Assembly: GCA_937907055.1 (NCBI GenBank)
Contig: CALCTW010000136.1
Location: forward strand, 1-36,092
Reading direction: 5' to 3'
DNA length: 36,092 bases
DNA from: an uncultured Clostridia bacterium
GTDB lineage: Bacteria; Bacillota; Clostridia; Christensenellales; Aristaeellaceae
A program made the translations under genes and the position numbers. A model generated the notes under the pieces. The model saw only the letters and a list, made by a program, of their open reading frames with translations. It made no database searches and had not been told where the DNA came from. Of this stretch, positions 8,286-14,965 are shown in pieces (within the stretch, counting starts at the first letter, position 1; every line of letters begins with the position of its first letter).

Positions 8286-9533
8286 ATGAACGAAAAGACG
8301 TCTTTCTGGCGTAAACCGGGCGTACAAACGCTGCTCGTCTCGCTGCTTTGTATTTTTCTGGGCTTGATCGCGGGCTTCATCGCCTTTTTGATCATCGATC
8401 CCACCAATGCGTTCGAGGGGATCCTGAGCGTCATCAAAAACTTCCTGAACGCGCCGGATCCGGTCACCCAGCGGGAAAATCTGGGCTTGACACTGGTCAA
8501 AACCGCGCCGCTCCTGATGTGCGGCCTGTCCGTGCTCTTTGCCTATAAGGCAGGTCTGTTCAATATCGGTGCCGCGGGTCAGTATGTTGTCGGCGCGGGC
8601 GCGTGCCTGTACTGCGCGCTGGCGCTTCACCTGCCCTGGTATGTCAGTTTCCTAGCGGCGATCCTCGCCGGTGTTATCTGGGGCGCGCTGTCCGGCGCGC
8701 TCAAGGCCTTCTTCAATGTAAATGAGGTCATTTCCAGTATCATGCTCAACTGGATCGGCCTTTATCTGGTGAACATCCTGCTGGGGCAGGTCAAGGATGC
8801 CCGCAGCCCGTACACTATTAAGATCACCAATTATCAGACGATCGGCTCGTATCTGTACAATCGTCTGCCTTCCGGGATCAAGACGCCCGGGATCGTCGCG
8901 TCAACAGACGCCGGGATCACAGAGAAGCTCCCCAGCCTTGGATTGGACGGGATCTTCGGCGGTAACTCCGCTTATGTTACCATCGCCATCCCGGCCGCGA
9001 TCCTGATCGCGGTGTTGATCTGGTTCATCCTTCAGAAGACGAAATTAGGATATGAACTGAAGGCGACCGGCTATAACCGTACCGCTGCCCGATACTGCGG
9101 TATGCGTGAAAAGAAGAACCTGACCCTTACCATGGCCATTGCAGGCGGTCTGGCCGGATGCGGCGCCGCCATGCTGTATCTGACGGCCTTCAACGAATGG
9201 CAGACCACGCAGTCTTCTGTGCCGGGAATGGGCTTCAATGGTATCGCGGCCGCGTTCCTTGGCGGTCTGAACCCGATCGGCACCATTTTCTCTTCCTATT
9301 TCATTCAGCACATCACGGACGGCGGTGCTTCCAAGTTGACGACGCTCGGATATCCCTCCCAGGTGTGCGATATGATCTCTTCCCTGATCATTTATCTGTG
9401 CGGCTTCGTTATGTTCTTCAAAACGATCCTGAGCGGTAAGGGACAGAAGAAGCACAAGCCAGCGAAGAAAGATAAGAAGCCTGAAGAAGCGGCAAAGATC
9501 CCTGACGAACCTGAAAATGGCTTTTTCTTGTAA
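8286..9533 (+). CDS. BMP-type ABC transporter permease (first membrane subunit)
   Basis: A membrane protein of about 415 residues in the branched-chain amino-acid/ribose-type permease family (BPD_transp_2), like NupB/YufP. Multiple hydrophobic segments begin with LLVSLLCIFLGLIAGFIAFL. The cytoplasmic loop LGYELKATGYNRTAARYCGM, followed by GMGFNGIAAAFLGGLNPIGT, is characteristic of nucleoside-type permeases. The tail is Lys-rich. Two adjacent ATG codons exist at 8283 and 8286. I chose 8286 because GGAGG at 8274-8278 then lies seven bases away; 8283 would overlap the preceding stop codon by one base (TAATG). It is co-transcribed with the ATPase. Confidence 0.92.
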   Translation: MNEKTSFWRKPGVQTLLVSLLCIFLGLIAGFIAFLIIDPTNAFEGILSVIKNFLNAPDPVTQRENLGLTLVKTAPLLMCGLSVLFAYKAGLFNIGAAGQYVVGAGACLYCALALHLPWYVSFLAAILAGVIWGALSGALKAFFNVNEVISSIMLNWIGLYLVNILLGQVKDARSPYTIKITNYQTIGSYLYNRLPSGIKTPGIVASTDAGITEKLPSLGLDGIFGGNSAYVTIAIPAAILIAVLIWFILQKTKLGYELKATGYNRTAARYCGMREKKNLTLTMAIAGGLAGCGAAMLYLTAFNEWQTTQSSVPGMGFNGIAAAFLGGLNPIGTIFSSYFIQHITDGGASKLTTLGYPSQVCDMISSLIIYLCGFVMFFKTILSGKGQKKHKPAKKDKKPEEAAKIPDEPENGFFL

Positions 9534-9556
9534 TTAAAAAACATTTAATATATAAT
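9528..9556 (+). promoter_or_regulatory. Possible internal promoter before the second permease
   Basis: TTGTAA (9528-9533, containing the preceding stop codon) and a perfect TATAAT (9551-9556) are 17 bases apart, in an AT-rich 60-base gap. It would give the second permease and the lipoprotein extra transcription. Confidence 0.5.
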
Positions 9557-9593
9557 TTTAGTGTATTTTTTTCTAAAAGGAGGAAAAGCAAGT

Positions 9594-10565
9594 ATGAGCC
9601 TGTTATTGCAGTATACCCTGATCTTTTCCTCTGTCCTTCTGTTGGTGGCGCTGGGCGGCTGTTTCTCTGAGCACAGCGGCATCATCAACATCGGTTTGGA
9701 AGGTATCATGGTCATCGGCGCCATGGGCGGCGCCCTCGTGATGAAGTACATGGATCCCGAATTACCGGCAGCCGTCCTGATGGCGGCGGTCGTCGCGGGA
9801 TCGATCCTGCTGGGCATGCTCTACTCGCTCTTGTTGGGCGTGGCGGCGATACAATTCAAGGCGGATCAGACGCTGGTCGGTACCGCGATGAACCTGCTGG
9901 GCACCGCCGCGGCGACTGTTATCATCAAGGCTGTCAACATGTCCGAAAACGCCAGTAACGTGAGCAGCGAAGTGGCGTATATCGATATCCGCAAAAAGTT
10001 CCTGATCGCGCAGGGGACCGAATTCAACTGGTTCATGGTGCTGACAGTGATCATCCTGATCATCAGCTGGGTGGTCCTGTACAAGACCCGCTTCGGTCTG
10101 CGTCTGCGTTCCTGCGGTGAACATCCGCAGGCCTCCGACAGCGTGGGCATCAATGTGTATAAGATGCGTTATGCCGGTGTGCTGATCTCCGGTGCCCTGG
10201 GCGGCCTGGGCGGTGTGGTGTACATCACCGCGGGCGTGTCCTCCTGGAAGTTTGAAAACGGTGTGGCCGGTTTCGGTTTCCTCGCGCTGGCGGTCATGAT
10301 CTTCGGCGCGTGGAAGCCCACCCGCATCGCACTGGCGGCACTGCTGTTTGGTTTCTTCCGCGCGTTGAGCAACGTGTATACCGGCCTGTTCGGAACATTG
10401 GCCGAAGAATGGAACAGTGATTTCTTCAGATTCCTGCTCAATGTTCCCGGAACTGTCTACAACATGCTGCCTTACATCTTCTCCCTGATCGTTCTGGCAT
10501 TCACATCGAAGTCCTCGGCCGCGCCAAAGGCGGAGGGTATTCCCTATGATAAAGGCATGCGATGA
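9594..10565 (+). CDS. BMP-type ABC transporter permease (second membrane subunit)
   Basis: A 323-residue polytopic permease of the same superfamily as the preceding gene, like NupC/YufQ. The N-terminal half shows FSEHSGIINIGLEGIMVIGA, the well-conserved signature of the second subunit of BMP nucleoside transporters. The middle has LYKTRFGLRLRSCGEHPQA, the loop thought to contact the ATPase, followed by VGINVYKMRYAGVLISGALG. The start ATG at 9594 is ten bases after AGGAGG (9578-9583). With the ATPase and first permease it completes the import complex whose binding protein is at 5401-6501. The following small lipoprotein gene starts 14 bases downstream, so it is in the same transcript. Confidence 0.92.
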   Translation: MSLLLQYTLIFSSVLLLVALGGCFSEHSGIINIGLEGIMVIGAMGGALVMKYMDPELPAAVLMAAVVAGSILLGMLYSLLLGVAAIQFKADQTLVGTAMNLLGTAAATVIIKAVNMSENASNVSSEVAYIDIRKKFLIAQGTEFNWFMVLTVIILIISWVVLYKTRFGLRLRSCGEHPQASDSVGINVYKMRYAGVLISGALGGLGGVVYITAGVSSWKFENGVAGFGFLALAVMIFGAWKPTRIALAALLFGFFRALSNVYTGLFGTLAEEWNSDFFRFLLNVPGTVYNMLPYIFSLIVLAFTSKSSAAPKAEGIPYDKGMR

Positions 10566-10578
10566 GGAGGGTGGAGTG

Positions 10579-11247
10579 ATGAAAAAGATCCATTTCAACA
10601 AAACCAATGTCCGCCGTCTCCGGGTCGGTCTGCTGCTGCTGCTCATGCTCGTTACGCTGTGCGCGTGTACCGCGGAAGAAACGGAACTGATCGGCATCTG
10701 GAAGGGAAAAGCAAGCGATTTTGCCGCGCGGGATGAAGCCTTGCAGGGCAATGATATGGTGTATTACCTTTACATCAAGGGCAATGCTGCTTTCGATCTC
10801 TTCGAAGTCACGGATAACGGCGGCAAGGTCAAGCGCGAAAGCTTGCTCATGCAGCCCGGCAGCTATCGCCTGACCGGCGGCTGGCTGACCTTGAATGAAG
10901 TGGCGGCTACCCGGCCTTACAGAGAGGGCGATGTGCTGACCTTGAAAAACGGGGATGAAACGGTCGAACTGCATCGCGCCTATGAAGTTCTGTATGAGTT
11001 CACCGGCGAGGTCCCCAAGAATAAGCGCAACAAAGTGCCGCAGGATAACCGGGTCTATGATCTGGGCGATCCGTTCACGGTAGAAGACACCTTCAAGGCC
11101 GGTGACACCGTGGATCTGAAGGATAGCGAAGGCAATGTGGAGCACTACACGTTCCTTGGATGGGATCGTGAGGATGGTGTGATCGACGGCGATATCCGGA
11201 TCACCGGTGAATGGAAAATGGAAAAGCTGCCGGCGGAAACCAATTGA
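10579..11247 (+). CDS. Small lipoprotein with a C-terminal InlB-type B-repeat-like segment
   Basis: A 222-residue predicted lipoprotein: basic start, hydrophobic stretch VGLLLLLMLVTL, then the lipobox-like LCAC. The mature N-terminal part begins TELIGIWKGK and is rich in beta-strand patterns, reminiscent of small lipocalin-like bacterial proteins; that likeness is weak. The C-terminal part (about residues 150-217) resembles Listeria-Bacteroides (Flg_new/InlB B) repeats, ending in YTFLGWDREDGVIDGDI and the typical TGEWK. GAGGAGG at 10564-10570 supports the ATG at 10579. Its place at the end of the nucleoside transporter operon may be functional or may only mean shared transcription. I do not know its role. 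Confidence 0.8.
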   Translation: MKKIHFNKTNVRRLRVGLLLLLMLVTLCACTAEETELIGIWKGKASDFAARDEALQGNDMVYYLYIKGNAAFDLFEVTDNGGKVKRESLLMQPGSYRLTGGWLTLNEVAATRPYREGDVLTLKNGDETVELHRAYEVLYEFTGEVPKNKRNKVPQDNRVYDLGDPFTVEDTFKAGDTVDLKDSEGNVEHYTFLGWDREDGVIDGDIRITGEWKMEKLPAETN

Positions 11248-11262
11248 CCCGGTCACATAAAC

Positions 11263-11298
11263 AAAAGCAGAGAAGGAAAAATCCTTTCTCTGCTTTTT
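11263..11298 (+). terminator. Terminator of the BMP transporter operon
   Basis: AAAAGCAGAGAAGGA (11263-11277) pairs with TCCTTTCTCTGCTTTT (from 11282) with one bulged base, followed by a T-run to 11298. The sequence from there to about 11459 holds no gene that I can support. Confidence 0.82.
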
Positions 11299-11459
11299 GT
11301 ATAGCGTTTTTGAACTTGATCTCCGAGAAACGCGCGGAAACCTTTAAGAACAAAGAACGAAACGCGAGACAACACCGGTTTCTACGTCTTTTAACAGTCA
11401 ATGGCAGACTTTTTATGGGAATGGCAGGCGACGGCAGCAAGGCGCATCGGGGAGCATGG

Positions 11460-11494
11460 AAAAAAAAGAAGACCGGGCCTGCCGCAGAGCCGGT
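11460..11494 (-). terminator. Terminator of the HAD phosphatase gene (minus strand)
   Basis: A hairpin at 11472-11494 (ACCGG/CCGGT outer arms, CTGC-C-GCAG inner arms) is followed, reading the minus strand, by CTTC and eight T residues (A-run at 11460-11467 on the plus strand). It lies 22 bases after the stop codon of the minus-strand gene. Confidence 0.65.
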
Positions 11495-11515
11495 GCGTTG
11501 TACGCGGCGTTGATA

Positions 11516-12172
11516 TCAGTAGAAGGCTGTGCCTAAAATCAGGGAAATCATTTGAGAAGGAGAGGAAACGATGTGACACGCGCCGGCGGAAGTCAACTCG
11601 GCCCTGTCGCGGAAACCCCATTCCACGCCGATCGTTTCCATGCCGGCGTTCTGACCGCAGCGCATGTCCGTGTCGGTGTCGCCCACATACCAGATGTCGG
11701 CGGGAGAAAGACACAGCGCTTCCGCGATCATGAGCGCGCCGTCCGGCTCCGGCTTGATGGGAAAGCCGTCCTGCCGTCCCCGGATGACATCAAAACGCGT
11801 ACCGGCAAAGTAATGGGCGATCACGTTTTCAACATCGGTCTGATCCTTGTTGCTGAACACGCACAGGCGCAGACCGGCTGCCGCGAGCGCGGACAGGGAT
11901 TCGCGGATACCGGGGTAGACATGGCTTTTTTCACGGGAATGCGCCTGATAGTAGGGCATGTAAAAATCCAGCAGGGTTGGGATCTTTTCCGGATGCTCTC
12001 CGGCAACACGGGCGGCCAGATTGAACACACCGTCGCCGACAAAGTGATTGTATCTTTCCTCCGCGTAGGGGTCGAGCCCGGCGTGGATGAGGGCCTGATT
12101 CATCGCGCGCGCGATATCCGGCAGCGAATTGATCAGCGTGCCGTCCAGATCGAAAATAACGGCTTTTTTCAT
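11516..12172 (-). CDS. HAD-family phosphatase, phosphoglycolate phosphatase-like
   Basis: A 218-residue HAD hydrolase of subfamily IA. The motifs are in order: FDLDGTL near the N-terminus (nucleophile and acid/base Asp), FSNKD (motif II Ser), IKPEPDG (motif III Lys) and VGDTDTDMRCG (motif IV Asp pair). The helical cap between motifs I and II (SLPDIARAMNQAL, then FVGDGVFNLAARV) matches Gph-like enzymes that remove phosphate from 2-phosphoglycolate or similar small phosphoesters; the real substrate cannot be read from sequence. The start is the ATG at 12170-12172, with GGAGGG six bases upstream. It is divergent from the VanY gene and has its own promoter and terminator. Confidence 0.88.
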   Translation of the reverse strand: MKKAVIFDLDGTLINSLPDIARAMNQALIHAGLDPYAEERYNHFVGDGVFNLAARVAGEHPEKIPTLLDFYMPYYQAHSREKSHVYPGIRESLSALAAAGLRLCVFSNKDQTDVENVIAHYFAGTRFDVIRGRQDGFPIKPEPDGALMIAEALCLSPADIWYVGDTDTDMRCGQNAGMETIGVEWGFRDRAELTSAGACHIVSSPSQMISLILGTAFY

Positions 12173-12234
12173 ACAGTACCCTCCTGAGTCAGCGCGGATG
12201 GGACGCGGGCGTATCCGCGCCGTCATGATTGTAA

Positions 12235-12263
12235 ATTATAGCATCAAAGTGGCAGGGGAGCAA
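12235..12263 (-). promoter_or_regulatory. Promoter of the HAD phosphatase gene (minus strand)
   Basis: Read on the minus strand, TTGCTC is followed after 17 bases by a perfect TATAAT (plus-strand ATTATA at 12235-12240). It is back to back with the plus-strand promoter at 12272-12300, leaving only eight bases between the two -35 boxes. Confidence 0.55.
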
Positions 12264-12271
12264 CGGCGCGA

Positions 12272-12300
12272 TTGACACACAGGACACGCTAAATTATAAT
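12272..12300 (+). promoter_or_regulatory. Perfect consensus promoter of the VanY-CARF nuclease unit
   Basis: TTGACA (12272-12277), a 17-base spacer and TATAAT (12295-12300) match the sigma-A consensus at all twelve positions. The start codon at 12324 follows after a short leader, so strong, possibly constitutive transcription is expected unless a repressor acts. Confidence 0.9.
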
Positions 12301-12323
12301 AAGAAGGTCATTTGGAGGTGCTT

Positions 12324-13475
12324 ATGGCCAATCGTTACAGTCGTGATCAGAAGCCCGGAAATACACCGGTTTTCGTTATTTTATTATTCTGCATCGTTCT
12401 TATCGCGGTGATCCTGTTCCTGGTGGCATCCGGGAATTGTTCTTATGCCGACAGGACGGCGCTTCAGGCGCAGAAGGAGGCGGCCGCGACACCGACGGCT
12501 TCGTATACGCCGCCGCCGGTGCAGATGCCGAGGCAGTGGACCCCGGAGCCTGTGATCAGCGTGACCGTGACCCCGGTGGTGCTGAATACCAATACGCCCG
12601 CGCCCGTCGTGACCGCGGCGCCCACTGCGGTCTCGGAGGCCAACCTGGCTTCCGGCTCCAAGGGCGAGGCCGTGGAGCAGCTGCAGCAGCGGCTGAAGGA
12701 TCTGGGCTATTATGACGGCAAGGTGGACGGCGATTTCGGCAGCGGCACCAAGAAGGCCGTCAAGTGGTTCCAGCGGCAGAACGGGCTGAACGCGGACGGC
12801 GTGGTAGGCGCGGCGACCCGCGCGCTGCTCTATTCCGATAAGGCGCAGATGGCCCGTGTGACCAACGTGCTGTCCGGAGAACAGCCGCTGCTGGTGAACA
12901 AGTCCCATTCGGTGGACGCTTCCTTCGTGCCGCAGGATCTGGTGAACCTGGCGGACTATGTGCCGGCAGGGCTGTGCACCTATAAGACGGGCGGTCAGCG
13001 CATGGTGCGGGAGGCGGCGGACGCCTTCATCCGCATGCTGAAGGCGGCGCACGCGGAGGGAATCACCGTGTGGCAGGTTTCGGAGACCTACCGCACCTAT
13101 GATGATCAGAAGGCCATCTTTGACAGCTATGTCAATAAGTATATGAATGAAAACGGCATGAGCCGCAGCAACGCGGTCTCCGCCACCCGGAAGACAGTGG
13201 CGGATCCCGGCACCAGCGAGCATCATACCGGCCTGTGCTTTGATATGACCGTGCCCGGCAGCTTCTTTGTGGATACGGTGCAGTATAAATGGATGAAGCA
13301 GCATTGCTGGGAGTACGGTTTCATCCTGCGCTACACGGATGAGAAGGAAAAGATCACCGGCTTCCTCGGCGAGGAATGGCATTACCGTTATGTGGGCGTG
13401 GAGCACGCGCTGTGTATTCGGGATATGGAACTGTGTCTGGAAGAATACATCGATTATCTGAACAAGCACCGCTGA
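12324..13475 (+). CDS. D-alanyl-D-alanine carboxypeptidase, VanY type, with peptidoglycan-binding domain
   Basis: A 383-residue membrane-anchored wall hydrolase. Residues about 14-35 form a single N-terminal membrane segment. A Pro/Thr-rich linker follows, then a PG_binding_1 domain (about 108-166: GSKGEAVEQLQQRLKDLGYY, then VDGDFGSGTKKAV). The C-terminal half is an M15 VanY peptidase. The SxHxxGxAxD motif is SEHHTGLCFD, giving zinc ligands His300 and Asp307. EEWHYRYVG supplies the catalytic Glu351 and the third ligand His353. Known VanY enzymes trim the terminal D-Ala from peptidoglycan stem peptides outside the membrane. GGAGG five bases before the ATG supports the start. It is first in a two-gene unit, with the CARF-nuclease-like gene 22 bases downstream. 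Confidence 0.92.
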   Translation: MANRYSRDQKPGNTPVFVILLFCIVLIAVILFLVASGNCSYADRTALQAQKEAAATPTASYTPPPVQMPRQWTPEPVISVTVTPVVLNTNTPAPVVTAAPTAVSEANLASGSKGEAVEQLQQRLKDLGYYDGKVDGDFGSGTKKAVKWFQRQNGLNADGVVGAATRALLYSDKAQMARVTNVLSGEQPLLVNKSHSVDASFVPQDLVNLADYVPAGLCTYKTGGQRMVREAADAFIRMLKAAHAEGITVWQVSETYRTYDDQKAIFDSYVNKYMNENGMSRSNAVSATRKTVADPGTSEHHTGLCFDMTVPGSFFVDTVQYKWMKQHCWEYGFILRYTDEKEKITGFLGEEWHYRYVGVEHALCIRDMELCLEEYIDYLNKHR

Positions 13476-13497
13476 CGGAAGCGGCTGGAGGCTGCCT

Positions 13498-14670
13498 ATG
13501 AAAACACTGATTGAGCTTTATGATGAGCGCCCGGTGGAAAATGTGATCTCCACCGAGGTGTTCCGCCCGGAAAAGACGGTGTTTCTGTGTGAAAATACGG
13601 TGGCGCGGGACAAGGATCTGCAAAATCGTCTGAGGCAGTATTTTCGGAAGCGGAAGGTAAAGTGCGATCTTCAGTTTGAGGAGACCGCCATTCTGGATGC
13701 CGGGCGGATCGCGGAGACGCTGCAGCGTGTGCTGGAACGGGAACCGGACTGCGCCCTTGATATCGCCGGCGGAACGGATGCCGCGCTTTTCGCCTCCGGA
13801 CTGGCCTGCGCGAAAAACGGGGTGCCGGTGTTCACCTATTCCCGCAAGCGGAATGCCTTTTACAATATCCGGAACGCGGCGTTCGCGCATGATCTGAAGT
13901 GTGATCTGCGTTTCAAGGTGGAGGATTGTCTGCTGATGGCGGGCGGCGCGATGCACAGGGGACGCGTGGATAACGCTGTGCTGGCCAGGTATAAGAAGCT
14001 TTATGATCCCTTCTTCGCGCTGTACCTGCGCTTCAGAACAGAATGGGTGAGTATCACCGGATATATCCGCAAGATCTCACAGGAAGGGCTTGACCGGGGC
14101 GACAGCCTGAAGGCGGAAGGCCCGTTGGAGGTGCGGGGCGAGCATAACAGCCGGATCCGCGCCAATATCGCCGCGTTGGAGGCACTGCAGGAGATCGGCA
14201 TGATCCGCGAACTGGAAACGGGGGAGAGCGGCGTCTCCTTTGAGTTCCCGGATGAGCAGATCCGCGCCTGGCTGCGCGATGTGGGCAGCGTGCTGGAGCT
14301 GTATATCTATCAGTGCTGTCTGGATACCGGGCTCTTCAGCGATGTACGCACCTCGGTGGTGGTGGACTGGCACGGCGACGGCCGTCCGGACGCTGTGACC
14401 AATGAGATCGATGTGATGGCGACGGCCGGGATCACGCCGGTCTTCATTTCCTGCAAGACCTGCGATGTGAAAACAGAAGCCCTGAATGAGCTGGCCATCC
14501 TTCGGGAACGCTTCGGCAGCGGTATCGCGAAGGCTGTGATCGTTACCTCCGGCACCCGCGGCCGCAATGTGATGTGCAACCGCGCGGCAGAACTGGGGAT
14601 CGATGTGATCGCGCTGGAGGATCTGAAAAACGGCGAAGTGAGAAAGAAACTGGCTTCCTACGCCGGATAA
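13498..14670 (+). CDS. CARF-nuclease-like protein (DUF1887/Card1-Can2-like), not next to CRISPR genes
   Basis: A 390-residue protein with two parts. Residues 1 to about 140 look like the Rossmann-type CARF domain of DUF1887 proteins: a start like IELYDERPVENVISTEVFRP, a strand KTVFLC, and CALDIAGGTDAALFASGLA where relatives have a D-x-T/A-G-G turn. Residues about 255-390 match the nuclease half: GSVLELYIY (Glu267), NEIDVM (Asp305) and FISCK (Lys320), then KAVIVTSG. In PD-(D/E)XK enzymes the position two before Lys is usually Glu; here it is Ser318, so activity is uncertain. Card1/Can2 relatives are activated by cyclic tetra-adenylate in type III CRISPR immunity, but no cas gene or array is in this window, and I recall many clostridial DUF1887 genes being stand-alone. 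GGAGG six bases before the ATG supports the start. Confidence 0.78.
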   Translation: MKTLIELYDERPVENVISTEVFRPEKTVFLCENTVARDKDLQNRLRQYFRKRKVKCDLQFEETAILDAGRIAETLQRVLEREPDCALDIAGGTDAALFASGLACAKNGVPVFTYSRKRNAFYNIRNAAFAHDLKCDLRFKVEDCLLMAGGAMHRGRVDNAVLARYKKLYDPFFALYLRFRTEWVSITGYIRKISQEGLDRGDSLKAEGPLEVRGEHNSRIRANIAALEALQEIGMIRELETGESGVSFEFPDEQIRAWLRDVGSVLELYIYQCCLDTGLFSDVRTSVVVDWHGDGRPDAVTNEIDVMATAGITPVFISCKTCDVKTEALNELAILRERFGSGIAKAVIVTSGTRGRNVMCNRAAELGIDVIALEDLKNGEVRKKLASYAG

Positions 14671-14721
14671 GGCGCGATGGGGCCGGGATATGCGCGGCAT
14701 CCGTGACGGAATGCCGGAAAT

Positions 14722-14764
14722 AAGCACCGTGAAAGGGGAAAAACCCTGTTTCCGGTGCTTTTTT
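14722..14764 (+). terminator. Terminator of the VanY-CARF nuclease unit
   Basis: AAGCACCG pairs with CGGTGCTT as the base of an imperfect hairpin with further GAAA/TTTC pairing, followed by a T-run (14759-14764). Confidence 0.82.
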
Positions 14765-14857
14765 CGTTGATTTCCGGGGATTTTGCGGAGTGAAAAATTC
14801 CGCGCGCCGAAATGCCGTGAAGATGTTGCAAAAGAATGAATTTTTGTTGATTTGCTA

Positions 14858-14886
14858 TAGGCAGAAGGGCAAGTTTGTGTTATACT
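14858..14886 (+). promoter_or_regulatory. Probable promoter of the decarboxylase cluster
   Basis: TAGGCA (14858-14863) and TATACT (14881-14886) are 17 bases apart, just upstream of an 80-base leader. The -35 box is a moderate match only. Confidence 0.45.
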
Positions 14887-14889
14887 CTT

Positions 14890-14914
14890 ATGCGGTGAAA
14901 GTTGTGCTTCGCAT
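14890..14914 (+). promoter_or_regulatory. Leader inverted repeat shared with the ABC ATPase operon
   Basis: ATGCG (14890-14894) pairs with CGCAT (14910-14914), with an inner AAG/CTT pair and a bulge. The right half TGTGCTTCGCAT differs by one base from TGTGCTTTGCAT at 6713-6724. Both lie right after a -10 box. A further palindrome, TGATATATCA, is at 14933-14942 in the same leader. Confidence 0.4.
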
Positions 14915-14965
14915 GGCTTTCTGAAGACTTATTGATATATCAGTCTCATGAAAGAGAGGAACGGT

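Noticed and set aside
11211..11733. Overlapping plus-strand and minus-strand small frames between the lipoprotein and HAD genes
   Set aside because: Arg/Lys-rich translations across two terminators, no ribosome binding sites and no domain; treated as non-coding.
13498..14670. Presence of a type III CRISPR system to go with the CARF-like protein
   Set aside because: No Cas10, Csm/Cmr, Cas6 or repeat-spacer array was found on either strand of this window.
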